A stretch of DNA of 64,000 bases from Streptomyces lucensis JCM 4490 (GCF_014650035.1 NZ_BMUE01000006.1:62001-126000); one strand, 5' to 3'. Counted from the first letter of the stretch, positions 27,579 to 35,574 are shown. Notes: a model not told the origin generated them from the sequence alone. Program-made: numbers and translations.

Positions 27579-28229
27579 ATGAGCATGCTGACTCCCCCCG
27601 GCATGGGCGGCAAGTACCGGATCACGGGGGGCAAATACCCTCGGATGCGCCCGCGCCGGCGCAACGGCAGGCTCGTCGCGGTCGTGGTGGCCTCCTTCGC
27701 CGCGCTCGGTCTCATCGGCTGGGGCACCCTGCAGCTCATCGACGTCTTCACCGGCGGCAAGAAGCCGACGGCGGGCGGCGCCGCGGCCCACTGCCGTACC
27801 AAGGCGGCGACGGCGGCCCCAGCGGCCCAGGTGAGCGACGTGCCGCGGCCGGGCCGGATCACCGTGAACGTCTACAACGCCACCAAGCGCACCGGGCTCG
27901 CCAAGCAGACCGCGGACGAGCTGAAGAAGCGCGGCTTCCGGATCGGTGACGTGGGCAACGCGCCCAAGGAGTTCGACAAGAAGGTCAAGGGCACCGGAGT
28001 CCTCCTGGGCCCCGCCGCCGCGCGGAACACCTCGCTGCCGGTGCTCGCCACGCAGCTCACCGGCGCCGAGCTGCGGACGGAGGCCGGCCGCAAGGGGGCC
28101 GACCTCGACCTGGTCCTCGGGGACGGGTTCAAGGGACTGGCCAAGCCCGCGGCCGCCGCCGAGGCCCTGACCGCGCTGAGCGCGCCGGCGCCGAAGCCTT
28201 CACCGGACGCGCCGAAGAAGGGCTGCTGA
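27579..28229 (+). CDS. LytR C-terminal-domain membrane protein
   Basis: A 216-residue protein with a short basic cytoplasmic N-terminus, one membrane helix (LVAVVVASFAALGLIGWGTLQLI), and an outside LytR_C domain (ITVNVYNATKRTGLAKQTA, then LKKRGFRIGDVGNAPKEF). A Pro/Ala tail follows. LytR_C domains bind cell-wall or periplasmic partners; this protein lacks the LCP catalytic domain. ATG at 27579 is used. Confidence 0.85.
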   Translation: MSMLTPPGMGGKYRITGGKYPRMRPRRRNGRLVAVVVASFAALGLIGWGTLQLIDVFTGGKKPTAGGAAAHCRTKAATAAPAAQVSDVPRPGRITVNVYNATKRTGLAKQTADELKKRGFRIGDVGNAPKEFDKKVKGTGVLLGPAAARNTSLPVLATQLTGAELRTEAGRKGADLDLVLGDGFKGLAKPAAAAEALTALSAPAPKPSPDAPKKGC

Positions 28230-28277
28230 GGCCCCGCCCCGCCGAGGGCCGACGCCGCGTGCCGCCCTGCGGGCCGG

Positions 28278-28505
28278 ACACGCGTGCGTCACGCCTGACG
28301 CGTTACGCCTTTCGGGTCGGACGCGGGAGCGTCGCACCGGCCTGCGGGTAGGCCCCGGACGCGACACGCCCTGTGCGTCACATCCTGCGCGTCGGACCCG
28401 GGCGTTTCATCGCGGCCCGCGGCTCGGCCCCGGACGCGACACGCCCTGTGCGTCACGCCCTGCGGGTCGGAACCGAGTGTGTCGTCGCGGCCCGCGTTCG
28501 GGCCG
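28278..28505. repeat. Imperfect 75-bp direct repeats between LytR_C gene and upp
   Basis: The block GCCCCGGACGCGACACGCCC occurs at 28352 and again 75 bp later. The flanking TGTGCGTCAC and GCGGCCCGCG segments repeat with the same period; a weaker third copy lies before them. The 28230-28614 gap has no credible gene; past the repeats a G+C-rich hairpin near 28535-28560 may terminate upp transcription. Confidence 0.75.
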
Positions 28506-28614
28506 GGTGTCACGGATCGGCGCGCGGTCCCCGCGCCCCTTGCGGGGCGCCGCCCGCCCGGCGCCCAGCCGGCGCTCGCCCGGCGCCCACCCGGGGCCCG
28601 GCCGGCCGATCCGT

Positions 28615-29250
28615 CTATTCGGCCGCGCCGTACAGCCGGTCACCCGCGTCGCCGAGGCCGGGGATGATGTACCCGTGCTCGTTGAGGTGGTCGTCCACCG
28701 CCGCCGTCACCACCGTCACCGGGGTGCCCGCCAGCTCGCGCTCCATGACCTCGACGCCCTCGGGGGCGGCCAGCAGGACCACGGCCGTCACGTCGTCGGC
28801 ACCGCGCTTGATCAGCTCCTGGATCGCCGCGACCAGCGTGCCGCCGGTGGCCAGCATGGGGTCGAGGACGTACACCTGGCGGCCCGAGAGGTCCTCCGGC
28901 ATCCGGGTGGCGTAGGTGGAGGCCTGCAGGGTCTCCTCGTTACGGATCATGCCGAGGAAGCCCACCTCGGCCGTCGGCAGCAGCCGCACCATGCCGTCCA
29001 GCATGCCGAGGCCGGCGCGCAGGATCGGCACGACCAGCGGGCGGGGCCGGGCGAGCTTGACGCCGGTGGTGGTGGCCACCGGCGTCTCGATGTCGACGGC
29101 TTCGGTGCGCACGTCCCGGGTCGCCTCGTAGGCGAGCAGGGTGACCAGTTCGTCGGCGAGCCGGCGGAAGGTCGGGGAGTCCGTGCGCCGGTCGCGCAGC
29201 GTGGTGAGCTTGTGGGCGACCAGAGGGTGGTCGACGACGTGGAGACGCAT
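28615..29250 (-). CDS. upp: Uracil phosphoribosyltransferase
   Basis: UPRTase converts uracil and PRPP to UMP in cytoplasmic pyrimidine salvage. The 211-residue protein shows [18 protein letters not shown], the PRPP-binding loop [17 protein letters not shown], and the C-terminal uracil-binding [12 protein letters not shown]. Length is standard. Start at MRLHVVDHP (29250) matches relatives; an ATG two codons upstream (29256) and an in-frame codon at 29277 are alternatives. Confidence 0.96.
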   Translation of the reverse strand: MRLHVVDHPLVAHKLTTLRDRRTDSPTFRRLADELVTLLAYEATRDVRTEAVDIETPVATTTGVKLARPRPLVVPILRAGLGMLDGMVRLLPTAEVGFLGMIRNEETLQASTYATRMPEDLSGRQVYVLDPMLATGGTLVAAIQELIKRGADDVTAVVLLAAPEGVEVMERELAGTPVTVVTAAVDDHLNEHGYIIPGLGDAGDRLYGAAE

Positions 29251-29345
29251 GCCCATAACGGTACCTGCGCCCCGCACCGCATCGCGCTGGCGTCAAACCG
29301 CCCGTGCGAGGGAAGGTGGGGAGGGACGGACTGGGGTGGTGTGAC

Positions 29346-29594
29346 GTGTCTGACCTGCCTGACCTTCCTGACGACGCGCCCGGAGACGCCGAGAGGCCGG
29401 CAAGGCCCTCGGCGCCCGGTCCCACGCGCTCCGGCCGCCCGCACCCCGAGACGGACGCCGAGCGCCGGCGCCGCCGCGCGCAGTTCCTGCGCGACCTGGC
29501 CGAGGCCCGCGCGCTGCGCGCCCGGGTCCAGCCGCGACGCGCCAAGGTCGCGCGACTGCGCCACGCGATGCGGATGAGGACGTTCCGCTGGTAG
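29346..29594 (+). CDS. Small conserved basic protein
   Basis: An 82-residue protein with an acidic/Pro start (SDLPDLPDDAPGDAERPARP) and a strongly basic helical end (TDAERRRRRAQFLRDLAEARALRARVQPRRAK, shown here in shortened form as RRRRRAQFLRDLAEARALRA). GTG at 29346 is chosen from protein-like composition; the frame is open from 29304. It may bind nucleic acid but no family was recognised. It is divergent from upp. Confidence 0.55.
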   Translation: MSDLPDLPDDAPGDAERPARPSAPGPTRSGRPHPETDAERRRRRAQFLRDLAEARALRARVQPRRAKVARLRHAMRMRTFRW

Positions 29595-29918
29595 GGAGGG
29601 AAGCCGTGAGCACGGCCCGGTGAACGAGTCCGCGGGGCGAAGACTCCGCGCCCGCTTCGGCGTTCGGGTGGCGGGCATGCGTGAGCGCCCGTGAAATCCG
29701 CGTACGATCCGCAGGTGGCGGCAATGAGCGTCCTGCTGAGCCGATGCCGGATCCTCGATCGAAACAGCCGGACACAGGGAGCCGAAGACGTCCCCTGAAC
29801 GCTTTCTTTCTGCCACGATTCCGAGTGGGTGGGGCTCGGAGCCCGAGCTCTCCCCGCCCACGTACCTCCGCCGGGGGGACCCCCAACCGGCACGCCTATG
29901 ACCAGTGGGAGAGTCACG
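29595..29918 (+). other. Intergenic region upstream of the deaminase-associated gene
   Basis: This 324-bp stretch has no convincing gene. It probably carries the promoter for the tadA pair: a TACGAT hexamer at 29702-29707 resembles a -10 box. A G+C-rich palindromic run (CCCGAGCTC and nearby) is visible at 29840-29850. Confidence 0.35.
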
Positions 29919-30452
29919 GTGTACTTCGCCGCACTGCTCGCGCGCACCGAAGACGGGTGGGAAGCGAGCGACACAGAGCTGGACGATGTGGAGACCCTGT
30001 CGGATCTCGCCGACCTGGCCCGGGAAGCCTCTCCCGACGAGGACACGGTGCTCGTCCTGATCGAGCAGGAGGACGCCTGGTTCGGCGTCGTCCGCGTGGA
30101 CGGCGAGGACGACCCTCGCATCTACGTCTCGGACGCCGCGGCGGCCGCCCGCAGCGCCTACGGTGAGCTGCTGCTCACCGACGAGCTGCTCGGCCGGGAA
30201 CCCGGCGCCGACGACGGCCCCGACCTGGACGCGCTGAACCTCGACGGCACCGAGGACGGCGAGTCCGAGGACGACAAGGAGGAGGAGGGCGCGGCCGCCG
30301 ACGCGGTGCCGCACAGCCCGGTGGGCGACCGCGAGATCCTCGACGACCTGGGCATCGGCGAGAAGGAACTGCGCGCCCTGGACGCCGACGACGCGCTGAG
30401 CTCCATCGCCGAGGCCCTGGGCGCCTCGGAGGTGCTGGAGACCGTCCGCTGA
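29919..30452 (+). CDS. tRNA adenosine deaminase-associated protein
   Basis: A 177-residue acidic protein (YFAALLARTEDGWEASD, then DDVETLSDLADLAREASPDED, and a C-terminal DREILDDLGIGEKEL). It is encoded 35 bp upstream of tadA, which is the constant context of this family and the basis of its name; its biochemical role is unknown. GTG at 29919 with GGGAG seven bases before it is preferred over ATG at 29898. Confidence 0.85.
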   Translation: MYFAALLARTEDGWEASDTELDDVETLSDLADLAREASPDEDTVLVLIEQEDAWFGVVRVDGEDDPRIYVSDAAAAARSAYGELLLTDELLGREPGADDGPDLDALNLDGTEDGESEDDKEEEGAAADAVPHSPVGDREILDDLGIGEKELRALDADDALSSIAEALGASEVLETVR

Positions 30453-30487
30453 CCGCCCACGACACCGCCACCGGCCCGCCGGACCCG

Positions 30488-30943
30488 GTGCGCGACCCGT
30501 GGCGGGCGGCGATGCGGCTCGCCCTGGACGAGGCCGGACGGGCCGTCCGGGGCGGTGACGTCCCCGTCGGCGCCGTCGTGTTGTCCCCGGACGGTACGAC
30601 GGTGCTCGGCGCCGGGCACAACGAACGCGAGGCCACCGGCGACCCCACGGCGCACGCGGAGGTCCTGGCGATCCGGCGGGCCGCCGCGCGGCTCGGGGAG
30701 TGGCGGCTGACCGGCTGCACGCTCGTGGTGACCCTGGAGCCCTGCACCATGTGCGCGGGAGCCATCGTCCAGTCCCGCGTCGACCGGGTGGTCTACGGCG
30801 CCCGGGACGACAAGGCGGGCGCGGCCGGCTCCCTGTGGGACGTGATCCGCGACCGCCGCCTCAATCACCGGCCGGAGGTCGTCGAGGGCGTGTCCGCGCC
30901 GGAGTGCGCCCGCCTCCTCACCGAGTTCTTCAGAGACCGCTGA
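30488..30943 (+). CDS. tadA: tRNA-specific adenosine deaminase
   Basis: TadA deaminates A34 of tRNA-Arg(ACG) to inosine; a tRNA-Arg(ACG) is encoded at 63411-63483 in this window. The 151-residue zinc enzyme shows the cytidine-deaminase fold with HAE (TAHAEVLAI) as zinc ligand and proton donor, and PCTMC (LEPCTMCAGAIVQSR) as the two cysteine ligands. GTG at 30488 is used. The short gap to the upstream partner implies one operon. Confidence 0.93.
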   Translation: MRDPWRAAMRLALDEAGRAVRGGDVPVGAVVLSPDGTTVLGAGHNEREATGDPTAHAEVLAIRRAAARLGEWRLTGCTLVVTLEPCTMCAGAIVQSRVDRVVYGARDDKAGAAGSLWDVIRDRRLNHRPEVVEGVSAPECARLLTEFFRDR

Positions 30944-30988
30944 ATACCGATTTCGGACCATGCCCCACCTTGCTGTAAGGTCTCCCTC

Positions 30989-31073
30989 GGTAGCGTGTCC
31001 GAGCGGCCGAAGGAGCTCGCCTCGAAAGCGAGTGTGGCGCAAGTCACCGAGGGTTCAAATCCCTCCGCTACCG
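30989..31073 (+). tRNA. tRNA-Ser (CGA), attachment site of the integrated element
   Basis: An 85-nt class II tRNA. The acceptor GGTAGCG pairs with CGCTACC (31066-31072), the anticodon loop CTCGAAA gives CGA, and the T-loop is TTCAAAT. From 31020 (anticodon loop) to the end, the tRNA is supplied by the integrated element; the displaced original half remains at 44033. The gene is intact after integration. Confidence 0.97.
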
Positions 31074-31074
31074 C
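31020..31074. repeat. attL (55-bp core)
   Basis: This 55-bp segment, from the anticodon loop to the 3' end of tRNA-Ser(CGA), is identical to 44033-44087. The base before it (G here, A there) and after it (A here, T there) differ, which fixes the ends. Confidence 0.95.
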
Positions 31075-31080
31075 AGGTAG

Positions 31081-31114
31081 ACGAAGGGCCCGGTCCGATG
31101 GACCGGGCCCTTCG
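31081..31114 (+). terminator. tRNA terminator carried by the element
   Basis: A long perfect hairpin (CGAAGGGCCCGGTCC arm) identical to the one at 44092-44125. This copy came with the element and restores termination after the rebuilt tRNA. Confidence 0.8.
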
Positions 31115-31121
31115 TGGTCTT

Positions 31122-31145
31122 CCGTCTCAGTTTCCGTCTCATTCA
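31122..31145. repeat. 24-bp direct repeat, left copy
   Basis: The sequence begins CCGTCTCAGTTTCCGTCTC and ends ATTCA. It is identical and in the same orientation at 43907-43930, just inside the other end of the element. Candidate integrase arm site or fossil of an older integrase tail. Confidence 0.85.
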
Positions 31146-31239
31146 GCTGAGTGACGGTCACACGATGAGGTGGATCGTCGCGGTTGCCGTGTTCGGTGCG
31201 AAACGCCGGCACCCGGCCGGTCCGGGGATGCTCCGGTCC

Positions 31240-31839
31240 CTACACCTCGGTGAGCTTGAAGGTGAACTGGTTGCGACCGTCTCGCGAGTAGTCCAGGTTC
31301 TCGGGGACGTTCGAGGCGTCGGCGACGTCGATCGACTTGGTCCCCGAGTTCCAGGCGAAGTAGATGGCCCCGAGGGCAACATATTCGCCGGACAGCTCGT
31401 TGCGGACGTAGATGGCACTGGTGACCGGCGGGCCGTCCTCGGGCATGACGCCGACGAGCCCGTACTCCGGGTCGCCGGAGCGGACGACGGTGTCCCCGAC
31501 GTCGTAGGAAGCGACCTTCAGGCTGTACCGCCCGGGCTGAGATCCGGTGAGGTCCTGGAGCCGGACCGCGATGGGCAGCGTGGTGCTCTCGACGACCTTG
31601 AACCGGGTCAGCCCGCCGATGTCGGAGATGTCCGGCTGGTCGACCTCCCACTCCCGGTACTTGCCGGTCTGGTTGGCGTGCTGCCATGCCAGGACCTTGG
31701 CCTTCCGGCCGACCCTGACGGACCGGAACCTGTCGTTGAGTTCGCCCGGGTGCAGGTTCTCGTTCGCTCCCACCGCGTAGGTGTGGCCGTCCCCCGTGTA
31801 GCTGGGCCGGGCGTAGAAGGTGACTTCCTGTTCGCTCAT
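31240..31839 (-). CDS. Two-domain beta/gamma-crystallin protein resembling Dictyostelium DdCAD-1
   Basis: A 199-residue soluble protein without signal peptide or membrane helix. Residues 1-90 look like a beta/gamma-crystallin domain: VTFYARPSYTGDGHTYAVG, then the calcium-motif region LNDRFRSVRVG and AWQH. Residues 95-199 match in order the C-terminal Ig-like, membrane-binding domain of DdCAD-1 (PGRYSLKVASYDVGD, then VALGAIYFAWNSG, then ending FTFKL). Compared from memory, NDKF-SCLVG, IWEH, GLSKFQV and VYFKYSP of DdCAD-1 line up with NDRFRSVRVG, AWQH, GLTRFKV and IYFAWNS here. ATG at 31839 follows GGAGAGG. It is cargo at the attL end; role unknown. Confidence 0.8.
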   Translation of the reverse strand: MSEQEVTFYARPSYTGDGHTYAVGANENLHPGELNDRFRSVRVGRKAKVLAWQHANQTGKYREWEVDQPDISDIGGLTRFKVVESTTLPIAVRLQDLTGSQPGRYSLKVASYDVGDTVVRSGDPEYGLVGVMPEDGPPVTSAIYVRNELSGEYVALGAIYFAWNSGTKSIDVADASNVPENLDYSRDGRNQFTFKLTEV

Positions 31840-32024
31840 GCGCCTCTCCGCAATTGATCGTTTGGACGGATTGATGACAGATAGTTACCATATAAATACG
31901 CTTAGTCACCGCGAGACAGGGTTGTGAAGGGGCACCGCATTGGGGTGTCACGCGCCTGTACGCGCCCTCGTCCGCCGCTCACGAAGCGTTTGTAAACCGC
32001 ACTCTCAACCCGAGGGAGACAGCC
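31840..32024. promoter_or_regulatory. A+T-rich divergent promoter region in the element
   Basis: Between the crystallin-like gene and the truncated ORF lies a stretch unusually rich in A+T, including CCATATAAATACG at 31888-31900. Both strands offer TATA-like -10 hexamers. It probably drives the leftward cargo gene and formerly the rightward ORF. Confidence 0.45.
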
Positions 32025-32165
32025 ATGACCACGGTTGCGGAACTCCAGCCGGACCCGAACAAGAAAATCCGCATCGTCAGCCACCGCGAGAGCAAGAACG
32101 GCGTGTACTACGACGGGATCGTCCGATCCCTCACCAGCGCGAAGCTGCACGAGGGATGTTCGACA
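32025..32165 (+). pseudogene. 5' fragment of an unrecognised gene
   Basis: ATG at 32025 has an excellent ribosome site (GAGGGAG) and starts a protein-like sequence (TTVAELQPDPNKKIRIVSHR, then ESKNGVYYDGIVRSL). After about residue 45 the frame runs without a stop into the antisense of the integrase gene and loses protein character near 32160. It looks like a gene cut off by recombination next to int. No family was recognised. Confidence 0.4.
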
Positions 32166-32200
32166 GCTAACCGGGCCAATCCGCCACCGCCCTGTGTGTA

Positions 32201-32232
32201 CGAAGGGGCAGCTGTCACGGGCCGCCCCTTCG
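32201..32232. terminator. Hairpin terminator downstream of int
   Basis: CGAAGGGGC (32201-32209) pairs with GCCCCTTCG (32224-32232), directly past the int stop codon on the leftward transcript. Confidence 0.65.
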
Positions 32233-32240
32233 TCCCGGCT

Positions 32241-33503
32241 TCAGCCAGTAGGAACAAGCGCGCCGGCGAGACCACCATCGTCGTCATCCGGCTTCCAGAT
32301 CAGCCCGTCGACCTGTCGGGCGACGTCGCTGCGCACGGAGTCCACCATGTGCTGGTACCGCGCGGCCATGGCAGTCGTGGACCAGCCCATGAGCCCCATG
32401 ACGGCACGCTCCGAGACCCCGAGGATCAAGAGGACGGTTGCCGCGGTGTGGCGCGCGTCGTGCAGTCGGCCGTCTCGGACTTTCGCGTCGGCAAGCAACT
32501 CCTTCCAGTCGTCGTAGTCCGTCCGGGGTGATGTGCCGCGCCCGGTCGGCGTAGCGAAGAGCCATCCTTCGTCCACCCAGTCGCCGCCGGCCGCCGCGCG
32601 CTCGGCCTGCTGCTTGGCCTGGTGGGTGCGCAGGAGGTCTACGAGCTGGGAGGGCAACCCCACGGCTCGCCGTCCGGCGCGAGACTTTGTGTCAGCCGTC
32701 TCCGGGTTGGTCCGCTGACGCTCCGGGCAATACCCGGCTTTCCTCCCGCAAGTCTCCCCGCATCCGTGGGCGTAGCGCGGCCGACGGCGGCTCCGCCGGA
32801 CCATCAGGACGCTCCGGTCCAGGTCCACATCCGACCACTTGAGGCCGAGTGCCTCGCCCTGCCTGAGGCCGAGGGCGAGCGCGACCGCCCATCGTGCGGA
32901 GTTCCGCCGGTCATCGGCCGCTCGCAACAGCCGTTGCACCTCTTCGACGGTGTAGGGCTCGATCTCCTCTTCGCTGACGCGGGGCGCCTTCGCCAGTTGG
33001 ACGGGATTCCGGGCGAGGTGGCCACGCCGTACCGCCTCGTTCAGCGCCGTACGGAAGGTCCGGTGAATTTGGTGGATCGTGCCCGCCTTACGACCGTCGG
33101 CGACCATGCGCCCGTAGAAATTCTCGATGTACTCCGGCCTCAGCTTGTCCAGCCGATGAGCGCCAAGGGCGGGGATCAAGTGCTTCCGCACGGCGACGCC
33201 GTACCCGACCATGGTGTTCTCGTTCACCGCGAGCGGGGCGATGTTCTCGACCCAGTGAGTGAGCCACGTCTTGACGGTCCACGGGCGGCCCGCCTTCCTG
33301 ATGGCTTTCGCGTCGCGCTGTCGCTCCAACTCACGGACTGCAGCGGTCACCTCAGCGCGGTTCTTGCGTTCGACGTGGCGGCGGTCCGGCTTGCCATCGT
33401 CACGGATGCCTACGGTTACGCGGCCGTGCCACTTACCGTCACTGCCCTGGTAGATGGAGCTGCGGCCGTTGGGCTGTCGGGTGCGCTTCTTGTCTTCCGC
33501 CAC
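32241..33503 (-). CDS. int: Tyrosine recombinase integrase of the AICE
   Basis: A 420-residue site-specific recombinase that should integrate and excise the element at tRNA-Ser(CGA). An N-terminal arm-binding region (YQGSDGKWHGRVTVG) and SAM-like core-binding domain precede the catalytic domain. There Arg214 (LGLRQGEALGL), His348/Arg351 (HDARHT) and Tyr383 (AARYQHM) are present. A Cys-rich insert (HGCGETCGRKAGYC) near residue 247 could bind zinc and is frequent in Streptomyces integrases. GTG at 33503 with GGGAG upstream is used. It lies 83 bp after xis, as usual for AICEs. Confidence 0.95.
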   Translation of the reverse strand: MAEDKKRTRQPNGRSSIYQGSDGKWHGRVTVGIRDDGKPDRRHVERKNRAEVTAAVRELERQRDAKAIRKAGRPWTVKTWLTHWVENIAPLAVNENTMVGYGVAVRKHLIPALGAHRLDKLRPEYIENFYGRMVADGRKAGTIHQIHRTFRTALNEAVRRGHLARNPVQLAKAPRVSEEEIEPYTVEEVQRLLRAADDRRNSARWAVALALGLRQGEALGLKWSDVDLDRSVLMVRRSRRRPRYAHGCGETCGRKAGYCPERQRTNPETADTKSRAGRRAVGLPSQLVDLLRTHQAKQQAERAAAGGDWVDEGWLFATPTGRGTSPRTDYDDWKELLADAKVRDGRLHDARHTAATVLLILGVSERAVMGLMGWSTTAMAARYQHMVDSVRSDVARQVDGLIWKPDDDDGGLAGALVPTG

Positions 33504-33586
33504 GGGCGGACTCCCTTGAGGTTGAGGCGAGCGAAAACGACCGGAGCGCCACCCCACGTGGGCAGCGCTCCGGTGAGAGGGATAGG

Positions 33587-33820
33587 TCAGGCCGCCTGCC
33601 GCTCAGCGCGACGGCGGGCAAGGTAGGCGGCCGGAGCGTCGGCGGGGACGCGCCTCAGTCCGCCGACCATCAGAGACTCCAGCTCCCCGGTGCGGATGAG
33701 GGAGAAGCAGGTGGTCCGACCGATCCGGAGGCAGCGGGCGGCTTCTTCGACGGTCAGGAGAACGGGGGCCGTGTCGTTGGCCTCAGCGAGAGGCGTGGTG
33801 TCCACGATGGCGATGCTCAC
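33587..33820 (-). CDS. xis: Excisionase (MerR-like helix-turn-helix)
   Basis: A 77-residue DNA-binding protein with the excisionase-type winged helix: LLTVEEAARCLRIGRTTCFS, then LIRTGELESLMVGGLRRVP. It should bend DNA at the att ends and direct Int toward excision. GTG at 33820 follows GAGGAG. It precedes int on the same transcript. Confidence 0.9.
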   Translation of the reverse strand: MSIAIVDTTPLAEANDTAPVLLTVEEAARCLRIGRTTCFSLIRTGELESLMVGGLRRVPADAPAAYLARRRAERQAA

Positions 33821-33865
33821 GTGAGGTCTCCTCTGGGTTGGTCCTTCGGGGGGTACCTCTGAGAA

Positions 33866-34067
33866 CCGCTACTTCCGCTACCGCCGCTACCTCGCAGGTC
33901 AGGGGCCCTGTTTGAGGTAGCGGGACAGGTAGCGGTAGCGGATGGGTAGCGGCGCGGTAGCGGCTCCGGATGCCCGTTGCCGCTACCGCGTTGTTGCTGG
34001 TCAGGCGGCGTTTTCGGTGCCGGGTAGCGGAGGTAGCGGACTTTCCGGGGGCGGGGGGCAGTAGCGG
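33866..34067. repeat. Iteron-like cluster of GTAGCGG, candidate replication origin
   Basis: Twelve copies of GTAGCGG or its complement lie in 202 bp. CCGCTAC is at 33866, 33875, 33884 and 33980; GTAGCGG is at 33917, 33929, 33935, 33946, 33957, 34024, 34033 and 34061. Some overlap by one base, and the last three fall inside the 3' end of the DUF3631 gene. The position between replication genes and xis fits an origin bound by the replication proteins. Confidence 0.6.
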
Positions 34068-35149
34068 GCCCATGCGTCCCAGAGATCGGCGGCGTAGTAG
34101 CCCTTGAGGACGCTTCCGGCGGCCTTGATGTTGCGGGAGGCGATGGGCTCGTTGTCTGCCGTCATGTACTCCGCGAGCATCTTGGACAGGCGCCGGCTGT
34201 CGAGCGGTTTACCTCCGAGGTCGGCCCATGGCGCGTCGTCCATGGCGTTGAGTCGGTCAAGGATGGCGACCGTGGGCAGGCGATCGATGCCGACCAGTAC
34301 CTGGTCGCGCAGGTCGGTGAGCAGGCGAACGCCGATGCTGCCTTTGTCGTTGGCCTTGGACGCGGTGACCAGGGACACGCAGGCGGCGCGGGCCCGCTTG
34401 GGCCAGTCCCCTCCGGCGGCGTCGGCGACGGCGAGCAGGGGTTCCCACACGTCCGCCGGCCGGTCGGTCACCCCGTCGGGCATGTTCGGCCACGCGCCCA
34501 GCACGGACCCGCGGGCTTGCTCCGCCCACGTGGCGAGCCGGTCACGGAGCTTGTGTCCCTCCGCTTCGTGGATGCGGGCCCGGAAGGGCTCCACCTTTTC
34601 GTTCCTGGCGCGGCGCCGCATGCGGATGATGACGGACCGACTCAGGATCGTGTCGGGCAGGGAGCCGAGACCGGCGACCGCGACCGCGCAGTACGACGGG
34701 AACGCTTGTACGGTCTGCTGTCCGCCGTCTCCGATGCACCGGTAGGTGACTCCGGTCCGGCGGTGTCCGGCGTTGAGGAACCCGCGCAGCTCCTCGTTGT
34801 CCCCCGCCTTGGGGCCGAAGACGGTGTCGATCTCATCGAACAGGATCGTCGGCTTGCCGTTACCGCTGGAGACGGAACGGAACAGTGCGGCGGCGGAGGC
34901 GTTCACCGCCGTCATTGGCTGCGGCACAAGGGTTTCCACGATCTCCAGTGCCCGCGTCTTGCCCGACCCCGGTTCGGGGGACAGGAAGGCAATGCGGGGA
35001 GTGGAGTCGAAGCAGTCGAGCAGGTGGGCGTGCGCGTCCCACAGCGCGACCGCGACGAACGCGGCATCGGTGGGGAAGACGTTGAAGCGGCGGTGGAAGG
35101 CTTCCACCTCGTCCAGCAGCGCGGCCCCGTCGATGGGCGTGGGGGTCAT
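34001..35149 (-). CDS. DUF3631 P-loop ATPase, putative replicative helicase of the AICE
   Basis: A 382-residue ATPase. Walker A is SPEPGSGKT (57-65) and Walker B is ILFDEID near residue 102. Downstream FLNAGHRRTGVTYRCIGDGG and LSRSVIIRMRRR are typical of the DUF3631 domain. In this class of AICE it is encoded beside the primase-polymerase, so it probably unwinds or loads at the element's origin. It overlaps the upstream gene by four bases. Its 3' end carries three GTAGCGG repeats that encode the Pro-Leu-Pro tail. Confidence 0.82.
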   Translation of the reverse strand: MTPTPIDGAALLDEVEAFHRRFNVFPTDAAFVAVALWDAHAHLLDCFDSTPRIAFLSPEPGSGKTRALEIVETLVPQPMTAVNASAAALFRSVSSGNGKPTILFDEIDTVFGPKAGDNEELRGFLNAGHRRTGVTYRCIGDGGQQTVQAFPSYCAVAVAGLGSLPDTILSRSVIIRMRRRARNEKVEPFRARIHEAEGHKLRDRLATWAEQARGSVLGAWPNMPDGVTDRPADVWEPLLAVADAAGGDWPKRARAACVSLVTASKANDKGSIGVRLLTDLRDQVLVGIDRLPTVAILDRLNAMDDAPWADLGGKPLDSRRLSKMLAEYMTADNEPIASRNIKAAGSVLKGYYAADLWDAWARYCPPPPESPLPPLPGTENAA

Positions 35150-35574
35150 GCGGCGTCCTTCCCTTCCGTGGGTGCGGCGGGCTCTCCGGTACAGGCGGAC
35201 TTGTGGGCCTCGTACTCAGCGACCAGCGCCGTTACGTCGCGGGTGCCGGTGGCGATGCCGGTCTGTCCGCAGGCGCAGGCGTAGGCGGCGGTGGGGGTGT
35301 CGCCGGGCCGTGTGGACCAGCGGGCGCCGTCCCAGTGGTGGCGGTAGACCGGTGGGGCGTAAATGCGGATACCGGGCCGCTCCGCAGTGGGATCCTCCGC
35401 GTTGCGGCGTGCCTCGTCGCTCTGGAACCGGTCAGAGCGAAAGGCAGTTACGACGCCCTTGCGGGCGGCGCCCTTCGGCCCGCCCACGGCCGGGCGGGGC
35501 GCGGCCGGTTCGGCGGCGGGCGTGGCGGGGGTGGCGGTGATGCTCTTCAGGCGGGGGCGGGGAGGGGTGCTCAT
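35146..35574 (-). CDS. Hypothetical protein of the AICE replication module
   Basis: A 142-residue protein. The first 40 residues are Pro/Ala-rich, and the rest (RIYAPPVYRHHWDGARWSTR, then YACACGQTG) contains two Cys pairs and two His that could bind a metal. It overlaps both neighbours by four bases, locking it between primase-polymerase and helicase, so it most likely serves replication. No family was recognised. Confidence 0.7.
   Translation of the reverse strand: MSTPPRPRLKSITATPATPAAEPAAPRPAVGGPKGAARKGVVTAFRSDRFQSDEARRNAEDPTAERPGIRIYAPPVYRHHWDGARWSTRPGDTPTAAYACACGQTGIATGTRDVTALVAEYEAHKSACTGEPAAPTEGKDAA

Noticed and set aside
30865..31212. Leftward frame with an ETETETEDHEG segment over the tRNA-Ser and terminator
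   Set aside because: It crosses a tRNA and a hairpin and has no start signals. It is noted only as a possible fossil integrase tail, not a gene.
31240..31839. Secreted protein with signal peptide
   Set aside because: The N-terminus after ATG at 31839 is polar and starts the crystallin domain at once; there is no hydrophobic core or cleavage site.
33841..34067. CRISPR array at the GTAGCGG repeats
   Set aside because: Repeats are 7 bp, partly overlapping and in both orientations, with no uniform spacers and no cas genes.
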